Shown here one piece after another: positions 55,444 to 62,531 of a stretch of DNA of 64,000 nt (position 1 is its first letter; each line of letters opens with the position of its first letter). This DNA comes from Polynucleobacter arcticus (lineage in GTDB: Bacteria > Pseudomonadota > Gammaproteobacteria > Burkholderiales > Burkholderiaceae): the NCBI RefSeq assembly GCF_013307205.1, contig NZ_CP028940.1, positions 546,647 through 610,646 on the forward strand, in the 5' to 3' direction. The notes beneath the pieces were generated by a model. The model had not been told where the DNA came from. It made no database searches and saw only the letters and a program-made list of their open reading frames with translations. The translations under genes and the position numbers were made by a program.

Positions 55444-55495
55444 TTTACTATGGAAAAACTCTCTTTGGTTGTGGACCTAAATTGACAGCAGTTCA

Positions 55496-55576
55496 TCCCG
55501 ACACCCCCCGAATCTTCGAAGCAGCAGCATACTTGGTGTTTTTGTTTAATAAATTGGCAATTACGATTTTTAACAT
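55496..55576 (-). pseudogene. 5' end of a small gene cut off by the insertion sequence
   Basis: ATG at 55576 with AAGGA six bases upstream encodes MLKIVIANLLNKNTKYAAAS-KIRGCRD, then enters the IS at 55495. A GATC-centred palindrome lies 95 bases upstream of this ATG, the spacing used by the lanthipeptide precursor genes, so the gene was probably under the same control. Its product class is unknown; the missing part is not seen elsewhere in the window. Confidence 0.55.
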
Positions 55577-55670
55577 ACTGTTTCCTTAAAAGAGATTTAT
55601 ATCGGTCTAATAAATTGTATGAAAAACAACTTAATAGGATTCAATTATTAGATGATCCACTGCTTTATGA

Positions 55671-55690
55671 AACCCTCCGATCGGGGGGTT
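55671..55690. promoter_or_regulatory. GATC-centred palindrome (class A box)
   Basis: AACCCTCCGATCGGGGGGTT. On the minus strand it precedes, by 95 bases, the truncated gene at 55576, and a TAATAATTGAATCC block between them resembles AATAATGAATCCG downstream of the boxes at 61893 and 62354. It is also 44 bases past the end of the SbmA-like gene, but no T run follows, so I read it as an operator, not a terminator. Confidence 0.6.
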
Positions 55691-55733
55691 AAACTCTCAG
55701 GTAATAACTGTGTAGAGTAAAAACAGCTCAATA

Positions 55734-56702
55734 TCATTTAAGGGTATTTGAGAAAGCTTGGAGCCTCTTGTAAACAGATATAAGCTCAACAATGGTGGGC
55801 CAGCTCTTTACTAGAAATTGAAAAGAAGACAGTACCCTATAGAAAGCCCGAATAATCTGCTGCATCACCCCCAAGGTGATCAGGCCAGCCACGATAGAAG
55901 GAGCTAGTAGTACATAAGGAAGAATGACGCCTATCTGCAAATAACTAAATTTGGCAACATCAAAATAGAGGTAGTGAAAGAATAGGCGAAAGTAGTTTGT
56001 TTTAACTTCAGAAAATAAACCCTTCATCACGCCGAGCTCACCACGATCGGCACTATCCTCTGCAAGCACCAGCTCTTTTCTAAAGGCAGCCTCTACCCTC
56101 TGATTATTGAACTCCAGACCAGGTAATTTAAACCCAATAAGCCCCAAGGCAATAGTCCCAAAAATAGCAAAAAAGATGGTGACAAATACGGGGGCATGAT
56201 CAACATGACCGAATACAGGGATCTCATTAATGGATCCCGATAGCTCCCAAAGAATGGGAATAAAGGCTATAAGGACCATTATCGACTCTACAAGCTCCGC
56301 ACCCAAAGACTCCATAATCGTTGCAAAACGCTTGGTATCCTCTTGCACCCTTTGACTAGCACCTTCAATGTGCCGCAACTCCTGCCAATGCTCCATGAAA
56401 TACATTGTCATTGCTTGGCGCCAACGAAATACCCAATGTTTTGCAAAAAAACTGAGGATGACAGCAATAAAAACAAACTGGCCGGCAAGAATAAAGATAT
56501 CAAAAAGCAAGTAGTAGTAACTATCAATAGAAATACTATTAGGGGAAGATAGTGCCTTTTGGATAGTGTTGTAAAACTGTCCAAACCATTCATTGATGCG
56601 GACATCAATCCTTACCTGCATCCATGAACCAACCAAGATAAAGCAGGCACCACCCCAGGACCAAGCAAGCCAATATTTATTTAGGAAAAATGATTTAAAC
56701 AA
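55734..56702 (-). CDS. SbmA/BacA-like peptide transporter, N-terminally short
   Basis: 322 residues versus about 406 in SbmA. It aligns from about SbmA residue 80: NEWFGQFYNTIQKALSSP, FRWRQAMTMYFMEHWQELRHIEGASQRVQEDTKRFA, KLPGLEFNNQRVEAAFRKELV, NYFRLFFHYLYFDVAKF, PSIVAGLITLGVMQQI and SWPTIVELISVYKRLQAF are all nearly as in SbmA. SbmA/BacA are proton-driven inner-membrane importers of microcins and other peptides. Here it is 27 bases downstream of lanM in the same operon, with no LanT-type ABC exporter nearby, so it may move the lanthipeptide or protect the producer. Direction cannot be told from sequence. Confidence 0.85.
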   Translation of the reverse strand: MFKSFFLNKYWLAWSWGGACFILVGSWMQVRIDVRINEWFGQFYNTIQKALSSPNSISIDSYYYLLFDIFILAGQFVFIAVILSFFAKHWVFRWRQAMTMYFMEHWQELRHIEGASQRVQEDTKRFATIMESLGAELVESIMVLIAFIPILWELSGSINEIPVFGHVDHAPVFVTIFFAIFGTIALGLIGFKLPGLEFNNQRVEAAFRKELVLAEDSADRGELGVMKGLFSEVKTNYFRLFFHYLYFDVAKFSYLQIGVILPYVLLAPSIVAGLITLGVMQQIIRAFYRVLSSFQFLVKSWPTIVELISVYKRLQAFSNTLK

Positions 56703-56729
56703 TAAATTAAGAGATGGCTATTAACTAAC

Positions 56730-59700
56730 CTATTCCCAAATCAATACATTTGGCAGATTTGGGTTTAGGCCTCTTAATAGCGCATAACCAACACCCGAAA
56801 GTCCTCTAAAGAAACCTAGGTTAAATTGTGTGCCGCCAACCCCAATAATATAATGTCCATGCTCCTGACTAGTAGCAACAATTTCTTTTAAACGATTTAC
56901 TGCAAGCTGTTTCATGGTTTCATTGTTAAGAATGTCGCCAGCCTCTCGCAGAAACTCAATAGCACCTAGGGTCCCACAACATAAAGTATCCATGCTGTTG
57001 GGCCAATTACGCTCAGCACAGATAGAGGCGCTTTCAATATCTGCCTTAAGCAAATTCAAGGAGGCGCCCGCTTTCACTTGACCAATACGCGCCAATCCAA
57101 TACCAGGAGCACCATGACACCATTGGCAAACCATGATTCTTAATGGCTTACCATCTGTATCCCCTCTAAAGTCCGGCCAATTATGTTCCGACTCATCATA
57201 TTGAGATTGTTCATAGGCAAGGCATTCTTTGGTAGCGTCCGCAAAATCATCTCTTTGCGTCACCTGGTGCAGACTTGAAAGTGCGTAGGCAAATCCAGCG
57301 GCACCGTGGGACATTCCATTTAACGGAGAATTACCCATTCCCAATCCGACCCACGTACGAGAGCCCACTTCTCCTATACGAGGTGTATTTAACAAGTGCT
57401 CACCACAAAGAACCGCCTTTTCAAGAACGTCAGGAGATTGCGTTTGACGATATAGAGCTAATAAACATAAGATTGCCCCAGCTGAACCTGAGATAACATC
57501 CAGGCCCTGGTCGGCATCAATTAATTCTTTCGTATACAGTTTTGAAACTGCAATAGCATCCCCAAGGATTTCATCATCCTCTAATAAAGTGGCGATATTA
57601 ACCAGAACATAAATGATTGAACCAATACCTGCCGTACCACCTATCCCCAAACTTCTTGCCCAGCGAGCAGATGTAGGTGCATGAATTTGCTCGTGAAGAC
57701 CATTTAAGATCTTCGTTAAGAGTTTTTTTGATCTTTCATCATGAAACTGATGTTGATAAGCTGCTAAAAATAATGCAATACCGCTCATTCCGTTATAAAG
57801 ATCATCCCCCAATGGAACCAGTTGAGCCACTTCTGAGTCTTGCATCCAATCCAAACCAAGCCAACTAATGCTCACCGCATCTTGGAATGCGCTCTCTTCA
57901 AGCTGCTCTATGATGCGCTCTAATTCATTAATTAAATCTTCATTATTAATTTCATTAATAGACCCTGATTGAAGCGCGCGGTCATAATCATGCCTATTTC
58001 TTTTAGGCTCCCGCTCAATAGAAGATGACACAAAACTAGTACTAATCTGAATGATTAAGCTTTGCCAATCAATCTCATCCTTACTTAACGTTTCCCAACG
58101 CTGTTGAGCTCTTTGTAAACCTGGTATAGCCGGGGTTACTATGGAATGACCAAAGGTATCAAAGAGAATATGGCCATCACTTGGCGACAAAAAGAAAGGA
58201 ATATTTAAGTTTAAAAGCGCATCCCTTTCGCTCTTATGCAAGGGCCAGAGTAAATCCGTTTGCTCATCCCAGTCACCAAGTCGCGCTAAAAAATCAGCCT
58301 GAACACTCCATTTAATGCCATCATCCATGCTGTGATGATCTTTAAGGCGTTGTAGTAGTACGTAATAAAAGCGTGTTGGTCGGAGCACCTTGCGGACAGG
58401 CAAATTACTCAAGCCCTTCCATAGCTTTTGTAGATAAACAGAGTCTTTTTGCGCCAATAGAAAATGCGCATATTCCTCAAAGCCCTTAATGAATTCAGAT
58501 TTGTAATCTCCGAATTTTGCATAGTTTGAATCAATATGAGGGACATTGGTATTAGTATCAATATTGACTTGATACTGAACCCAGCGCATACCATTGGTAT
58601 TAATATTTTTCCAGTCAGTGGCTACTGCAGTTCCAGATCTAATATTCAAGCCCCCCAAGTCAAAGATTTTATTTTTATGTGACTTTGTATAAGCTGGCAG
58701 CATTCCGACAGTTAAGACAGAATTTTGGATTTTATCTATAGCCTGATTAGTTGCGCCGTAAGCGGGATTTTTGAGTTCAAACTCTGGAAGCGATGCTTGT
58801 AATATCGTTTCTAAATCAATCGGGACAGGATGAGAGCCACTTGCAATCATATTTTCATAATGCATATCGCTACTTGCTAGCAAATGAAAAATAATCAACC
58901 AAGCGCCCGAGCGCTCATAAAACAGGCGAATTCCATCCTGAGATTGACAAGATTCATGTTGAATAAATTCACACCAACCATAGCCATCACAAGCAATGGT
59001 ATTGACGACTCTTAGTTGAACAGGTGGGTTAAGCCCATTTAAGTGATTGATGAAGTCAATCCATACAATATCCAAGCCTAAATCTTTCGGCTTGTAGACT
59101 ATTTTGCTGCCATCATCAAACCCAATGATCCGAACTGAATGCCCTAAATTATGAGGATCTGATAAGTCCCCCTCGATAGTAGAAACTTTGATAGGACTTT
59201 TCGAATGGAGCAGCTTACGCTCAATTAACTCCAAATCATTTCCAAGTCGATTGACTATTTCTCCAGTAGTATCAATCCATTGGCGGGTGATGGCTGCGAG
59301 TAACCTTAGGAGTACTGGCTTTTCATTAAATATCCGTTCAAGCTCGCCCTCTTGAAGTCGACGAATAAAATCAGTGTAATGATTTGTCTTGATGTCAGCA
59401 TCTGAAGGTAGCAACTTTCCATCCGGCGACAGCCCTTTCAGGTCCTTAACAAAAAGACTATACAAAAGTGGTGCAAGCAAATCACTCAATTGATGCAAAA
59501 GTGCGAAGTTAAAGTCTGACATTGCCTCAGAAGTGAAGCATTCCAGAGCTTTCGGTAATGCTATCTTTTTTAGCTCTACATTAGCGCCCTGCAAAAGAGA
59601 TAAAAATATCCCCTCAAATGCCACTTGATTTTTGGGATTTAAATCAATTTTGATCGATACTTCTGTTTCTTGAGTCAATAGTTCAAAAACCCATCGAGCA

Positions 59701-59969
59701 TCGTGCATCCAAGGTAATAAGCCAGCTTCTGCATGACTTAACTTAACATTAGAAAATCGCGCTAAAACATCCCTGAACTCAATCTGATCCCTCTCTAAAC
59801 GCTTAGCGAACAATCCCCAATCACCACTAGCAGAGGATTTGCACCAGGAGGCTAAACGTTCAGACGCCAAATCTGCTTGTGATTTTTCTCCTACAAGGGA
59901 ATTAAACTGACTTGATAGCACCTCATCAAATGTACAGGCCCTAAGAAGCAGGGAGTGATTTATTGGCAT
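56730..59969 (-). CDS. lanM: Class II lanthipeptide synthetase LanM (three-Cys type)
   Basis: 1079 residues. N-terminal dehydratase (DUF4135) with VRIIGFDDGSKIVYKPKDLGLD (ATP-site Lys) and the catalytic SDMHYENMIASGSHPVPIDLE (His-x-x-N, Asp-x-Glu) that phosphorylates and eliminates Ser/Thr. C-terminal LanC-like cyclase with GMSHGAAGF, then zinc ligands Cys951 (CQWCHGAPG) and Cys997-Cys998 (DTLCCGTLG). Most LanM use Cys-Cys-His; Cys-Cys-Cys is the ProcM type, linked to relaxed substrate choice. It is followed at 27 bases by the SbmA-like gene and preceded at 85 bases by the diiron oxygenase gene. Its substrates should be the peptides at 61190-62268. Confidence 0.95.
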   Translation of the reverse strand: MPINHSLLLRACTFDEVLSSQFNSLVGEKSQADLASERLASWCKSSASGDWGLFAKRLERDQIEFRDVLARFSNVKLSHAEAGLLPWMHDARWVFELLTQETEVSIKIDLNPKNQVAFEGIFLSLLQGANVELKKIALPKALECFTSEAMSDFNFALLHQLSDLLAPLLYSLFVKDLKGLSPDGKLLPSDADIKTNHYTDFIRRLQEGELERIFNEKPVLLRLLAAITRQWIDTTGEIVNRLGNDLELIERKLLHSKSPIKVSTIEGDLSDPHNLGHSVRIIGFDDGSKIVYKPKDLGLDIVWIDFINHLNGLNPPVQLRVVNTIACDGYGWCEFIQHESCQSQDGIRLFYERSGAWLIIFHLLASSDMHYENMIASGSHPVPIDLETILQASLPEFELKNPAYGATNQAIDKIQNSVLTVGMLPAYTKSHKNKIFDLGGLNIRSGTAVATDWKNINTNGMRWVQYQVNIDTNTNVPHIDSNYAKFGDYKSEFIKGFEEYAHFLLAQKDSVYLQKLWKGLSNLPVRKVLRPTRFYYVLLQRLKDHHSMDDGIKWSVQADFLARLGDWDEQTDLLWPLHKSERDALLNLNIPFFLSPSDGHILFDTFGHSIVTPAIPGLQRAQQRWETLSKDEIDWQSLIIQISTSFVSSSIEREPKRNRHDYDRALQSGSINEINNEDLINELERIIEQLEESAFQDAVSISWLGLDWMQDSEVAQLVPLGDDLYNGMSGIALFLAAYQHQFHDERSKKLLTKILNGLHEQIHAPTSARWARSLGIGGTAGIGSIIYVLVNIATLLEDDEILGDAIAVSKLYTKELIDADQGLDVISGSAGAILCLLALYRQTQSPDVLEKAVLCGEHLLNTPRIGEVGSRTWVGLGMGNSPLNGMSHGAAGFAYALSSLHQVTQRDDFADATKECLAYEQSQYDESEHNWPDFRGDTDGKPLRIMVCQWCHGAPGIGLARIGQVKAGASLNLLKADIESASICAERNWPNSMDTLCCGTLGAIEFLREAGDILNNETMKQLAVNRLKEIVATSQEHGHYIIGVGGTQFNLGFFRGLSGVGYALLRGLNPNLPNVLIWE

Positions 59970-60054
59970 TAATTGGAATTGATATGTGTAAAAAAAGTAA
60001 ATGCCTTTATGACAATCGAGTAAATACTAGTTCGACAAGTTTTTCACTAGCTTG

Positions 60055-61089
60055 CTATGCAGTCTCTAGTGATGGCGCAAGCAATCCAATCTTCAGAAAT
60101 AATTCGCGAGTTGGGGGATGGTCTGAAATACCTGCAAAAGCCATCAAGCGCATTGGGTTCTGAATAAAGTCTTTTTCATGCAGAGCTTGCTTAGCAAATG
60201 ATTTAGCTACCTGCGGTGCGATCGACTGAATAACATCCTCAGATAAAGTAAGTTTTTGTAAATTTTTAGATGTTATTTGGACTAGCTCATCATAAGACAG
60301 CAGCTGAAAATACTGTTCATAATAACCAGCAATAGCCTTCCCTAAAGCTATGCGATCCTCTTCCGAGATGGCGCCCCATATATACTTTAAAAGACGCTGA
60401 AAAAATACTTTATGACGTCCTTCGTCGTGTATGTGCTCTCTGTTATAGACAGCTACTGGATTTGCATCGTCAAAATCTTTAGCCATTTCTAACAAATCAT
60501 CTACAACTGCATTCTCTAAAATACATAGCAAGGTAGTTTCAGCTATTCGTTGTAATTTTTCAGGCACTGCATTTTTGAAATATTCGACGGGAGTTAAACG
60601 GGCTTTAGCCTGCTCATTAGAGCTTACTAAAGTGTCTTTTGGTAGTTCAGGCTTTGTTTTCTGAGGAACAACTGGCATAACACCAGTTAATTCCTCGATG
60701 TCAGAGAGCAATTCTCTGGCTGCAAATGCGTGATACATCTCATCGGTGCCAATAGCAATCGCAACCTGTTTGATAGAGCTACTGAGCTCTATTCCTAAAT
60801 CTGTATTGGCCAACTTACCGCATTGATCGGTTACGAAATTTACTTCAAATTGAGTCACTCCATAAAGTATGTTACACAGTGACTGTAAATAAAAGGGCTG
60901 CAACTCTGCTTGTGTCAGAGCCTTGACTTCGGGATACTGAAGAAATTGCTTAATAGTGTATGGGAACTCTATGTTCGAAATCATTGCCTTGTCTAAGCGA
61001 CTTCTTTTACCAGTTCTTACTGTAGACTTTTGCTCCCAATCAAGGAGATATTTTTTAGAGAAAGAATCTAAATCGGAAAGAGTTTGCAT
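60055..61089 (-). CDS. AurF-like diiron oxygenase in the lanthipeptide operon
   Basis: 344 residues, all-helical. Metal ligands match AurF (p-aminobenzoate N-oxygenase) in order and nearly in spacing: Glu82, Glu117-x-x-His120 (GTDEMYHA), Glu192 (LENAVVDD), His219-x-x-x-Glu223-x-x-His226 (EHIHDEGRH). In AurF these are E101, E136, H139, E196, H223, E227, H230. Family members oxidise amines to nitro groups or hydroxylate carbon using O2. Placed between a precursor gene and lanM, it is best explained as a tailoring enzyme acting on the peptide; that is inference. No cognate reductase is visible. Confidence 0.8.
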   Translation of the reverse strand: MQTLSDLDSFSKKYLLDWEQKSTVRTGKRSRLDKAMISNIEFPYTIKQFLQYPEVKALTQAELQPFYLQSLCNILYGVTQFEVNFVTDQCGKLANTDLGIELSSSIKQVAIAIGTDEMYHAFAARELLSDIEELTGVMPVVPQKTKPELPKDTLVSSNEQAKARLTPVEYFKNAVPEKLQRIAETTLLCILENAVVDDLLEMAKDFDDANPVAVYNREHIHDEGRHKVFFQRLLKYIWGAISEEDRIALGKAIAGYYEQYFQLLSYDELVQITSKNLQKLTLSEDVIQSIAPQVAKSFAKQALHEKDFIQNPMRLMAFAGISDHPPTRELFLKIGLLAPSLETA

Positions 61090-61189
61090 GAGCGTTTAAT
61101 CTTAAATCTTTGAAGGGGTCTATAAGTTTGATTGACTAAATCTAACTTATAGACGGTAAGGCAAAGCTACTAAATAAATAAAAAATACT

Positions 61190-61318
61190 TTAGCACCAGC
61201 AACTACCAGTACATTCTGTTGCCATTGACCAGCCTGTTTTAGTCCCTGTGATCTCCAAGAAATCATCGGTCACATCATTCGTTTTAATTTCATCTAACTC
61301 GATCATTAGTTCTTGCAT
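61190..61318 (-). CDS. Lanthipeptide precursor peptide 1
   Basis: 42 residues: leader MQELMIELDEIKTNDVTDDF, core about LEITGTKTGWSMATECTGSCWC, stop at 61190. The leader repeats the M-I-E-L-(D/E)-E motif of the other three precursors. The core has three Cys and several Ser/Thr. It has no box of its own; it lies after the terminator at 61336-61366 and 100 bases before the oxygenase gene, so it is probably read from the upstream promoter(s) with the biosynthetic genes. Start has GGAGTAATAAA upstream (GGAG 7 bases). Confidence 0.85.
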   Translation of the reverse strand: MQELMIELDEIKTNDVTDDFLEITGTKTGWSMATECTGSCWC

Positions 61319-61335
61319 TTTATTACTCCAATAGT

Positions 61336-61366
61336 TAAAAGATAGGCCGCCTCATGACGGCCTATT
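61336..61366 (-). terminator. Hairpin between precursors 2 and 1
   Basis: ATAGGCCG / CGGCCTAT, perfect 8-bp stem (342-349 with 358-365), 8-base loop, then CTTTT on the minus strand. Partial termination here would make precursor mRNA more abundant than synthetase mRNA. Confidence 0.7.
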
Positions 61367-61381
61367 TGGTAGAACTTGAAA

Positions 61382-61519
61382 TTAGCAGCAGCCAGATCCA
61401 CCATACATCTGGTTAGTAACACTATATTGAGTCTTGCTCTTAGTCACAATTTCCTCGAGCTTGTCATCGTTGATATTAAGTGTCTCAACTTCTTCTAGTT
61501 CAATCATCTGTACTTGCAT
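61382..61519 (-). CDS. Lanthipeptide precursor peptide 2
   Basis: 45 residues: leader begins MQVQMIELEEVETLNINDDK, then LEEIVTKSKTQYSVTN-QMYGGSGCC. GGAG lies eight bases before the ATG. Two Cys at the C-terminus with Ser/Thr upstream. It shares TKSK-QY with precursor 4 but has an unrelated C-terminus. It has its own class A promoter box 92 bases upstream. Confidence 0.88.
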   Translation of the reverse strand: MQVQMIELEEVETLNINDDKLEEIVTKSKTQYSVTNQMYGGSGCC

Positions 61520-61610
61520 GTTATTTCTCCAATTATTAAGAAAGTTAAAAAAGTTGTGAAAAAAAACGCTTCCACTACTTTATTATTTGCTAAGTAATTG
61601 TTAGATGAAA

Positions 61611-61627
61611 CCCTCTGATAGGAGGGG
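61611..61627. promoter_or_regulatory. Class A palindrome, promoter of precursor 2
   Basis: CCCTCTGATAGGAGGGG, 92 bases upstream of the precursor-2 start. On the minus strand it is followed by TTTCATCTAACAATTACTT and AGCAAATAATAAAG, the region shared with the promoters of precursors 3 and 4. It likely binds a dimeric regulator next to the promoter. Confidence 0.6.
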
Positions 61628-61648
61628 GCTACCCTTTGCAAATGCAGT

Positions 61649-61670
61649 AAAAAACTACTCCGAAGAGTGG
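61649..61670 (-). terminator. Short terminator after precursor 3
   Basis: On the minus strand ACTC-TTCG-GAGT (a C(UUCG)G tetraloop stem of four pairs, plus an outer C-G) followed after AG by six T. It lies 13 bases after the precursor-3 stop. Short stem but good loop and T tract. Confidence 0.55.
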
Positions 61671-61682
61671 CTGGTAAAACAA

Positions 61683-61808
61683 TCAACTTGCGCAATCTGA
61701 AATAGAATAGCCATAGCCTGCATCAGCTGTAATACCTAAAGCCTCTAAATTACTATCGCTTACTTCAACTATTTGCACCTCTTCTAATTCAATCATTTGT
61801 ACTGGCAT
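61683..61808 (-). CDS. Lanthipeptide precursor peptide 3
   Basis: 41 residues: MPVQMIELEEVQIVEVSDSN then LEALGITADAGYGYSISDCAS. The start at 61808 is set by GGAG a few bases upstream (GGAGAAAAAATG) and by identity with the neighbouring leaders; the longer open frame to 61970 runs through its own promoter. One Cys with Thr and three Ser around it, allowing a single thioether ring. Confidence 0.85.
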   Translation of the reverse strand: MPVQMIELEEVQIVEVSDSNLEALGITADAGYGYSISDCAS

Positions 61809-61892
61809 TTTTTCTCCAATTATTAGGAAAGTTAAAAAGTTGTGACAAATCGCCATCACGGATTCATTATTTGCCAAGTAATTATTAGGTGA

Positions 61893-61912
61893 AACCCTCC
61901 GATAGGAGGGTT
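61893..61912. promoter_or_regulatory. Class A palindrome, promoter of precursor 3
   Basis: AACCCTCCGATAGGAGGGTT, about 87 bases upstream of the start at 61808 measured from its CCC. Downstream AATAATGAATCCGTGATGGCG is almost the same as in the precursor-4 promoter. Confidence 0.65.
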
Positions 61913-62044
61913 CGTGATCGCCAATAATCCTATCTCTAATTGAATTATCTGGAACTACATGGAGATTCACAAATCAATAGGAAGTTCAGGAATTTATGAA
62001 TAGGTATCTTGTGCCTTATTGATTTGTTAATAATTTCATAAAGG

Positions 62045-62066
62045 TATCCCTACGATCGTAGGGATA
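62045..62066. promoter_or_regulatory. Perfect 22-bp palindrome with GATC centre, no clear target gene
   Basis: TATCCCTACGA and its exact complement. It resembles class A boxes in shape (CCCT-x-CGATCG-x-AGGG) but has TAC/GTA in place of TCC/GGA. No gene starts 85-95 bases away on either strand; the only frame nearby is the spurious GTG start at 61970. Confidence 0.5.
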
Positions 62067-62093
62067 ATTTTGCGGACCAATACACCAATAGAT

Positions 62094-62119
62094 AAAAAAT
62101 AAGGCGTCTAAGCGACCTT
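62094..62119 (-). terminator. Terminator after precursor 4
   Basis: On the minus strand AAGG(T)CG-CTTAGA-CGCCTT, a 6-bp stem with one bulge, then A and six T. It is 15 bases after the precursor-4 stop. Confidence 0.65.
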
Positions 62120-62133
62120 TTGGGTGGGACTTG

Positions 62134-62268
62134 CTATTGGCAACCTTCAACGTACTCATCAGCTGTAGAGCCATATTGAGCCTTACTCTTGGTCACAATT
62201 TCCGCAAGCTTGTCATCATCAATACTCAGTGTCTGAACTTCTTCTAATTCAATCATTTGTACTGGCAT
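62134..62268 (-). CDS. Lanthipeptide precursor peptide 4
   Basis: 44 residues: MPVQMIELEEVQTLSIDDDK, LAEIVTKSKAQYG, then STADEYVEGCQ. The leader is nearly the same as in precursors 2 and 3. One Cys near the end with Ser-Thr seven to eight residues before. GGAGAAAAA precedes the ATG. First gene of the precursor row in transcription order, with its own class A promoter. Confidence 0.86.
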   Translation of the reverse strand: MPVQMIELEEVQTLSIDDDKLAEIVTKSKAQYGSTADEYVEGCQ

Positions 62269-62353
62269 TTTTTCTCCAATTATTAAGCGAGTTAAAGGTT
62301 GTGACAAATCGCGATCACGGATTCATTATTTATAAATAATTTCTTATGAGGAA

Positions 62354-62369
62354 CCCTCCGATCGGAGGG
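62354..62369. promoter_or_regulatory. Class A palindrome, promoter of precursor 4
   Basis: CCCTCCGATCGGAGGG, a perfect 16-bp palindrome, 86 bases upstream of the start at 62268. It is followed on the minus strand by TTCCTCATAAG, ATTTATAAATAAT and GAATCCGTGATCGCG. It defines the consensus of the group and is also 163 bases from the divergent parA-like gene. Confidence 0.68.
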
Positions 62370-62531
62370 GTAAATCTGATTTACTAAAGAATTTCCAAGA
62401 GTAAACTTATTTATATTATTGTTTTAGGTTCAGATTTCTTATTCTTCAGATGTAAGGCTTGAATAATCCCGAATTCAAATCACTTTTTTTTACAAGTTGT
62501 TCATTACCAATGATTAATTAGATTTAGACTC

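Larger units (their letters stand above)
54227..55495 (+). mobile_element. IS3-family insertion sequence, complete
   Basis: 1269 bases from TGAACTG...(54227) to ...GCAGTTCA (55495); the two ends are imperfect inverted repeats. Flanks are TTCT on the left and TCCC on the right, so no target duplication is visible. OrfA and OrfB overlap in -1 register with a GGGAAAC slippery heptamer (54571-54577) read G-GGA-AAC. The right end of a second copy is at 1-69. Confidence 0.92.
61971..62133. other. Spacer between precursors 4 and 3
   Basis: Contains the terminator at 62094-62119 and the perfect palindrome at 62045-62066. No peptide with the conserved leader is encoded here in either strand. Confidence 0.5.

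Noticed and set aside
61504..61695. 63-codon minus-strand ORF around the precursor-2 promoter
   Set aside because: It reads the promoter and leader region in the wrong frame and has no precursor features.
61683..61970. 95-codon version of precursor 3
   Set aside because: It would translate through the class A box and the conserved promoter/5'UTR; the ribosome binding site and leader identity place the start at 61808.
61893..62369. Class A palindromes as rho-independent terminators
   Set aside because: They lie a fixed distance upstream of starts and lack T tracts; separate terminator hairpins exist after precursors 2, 3 and 4.
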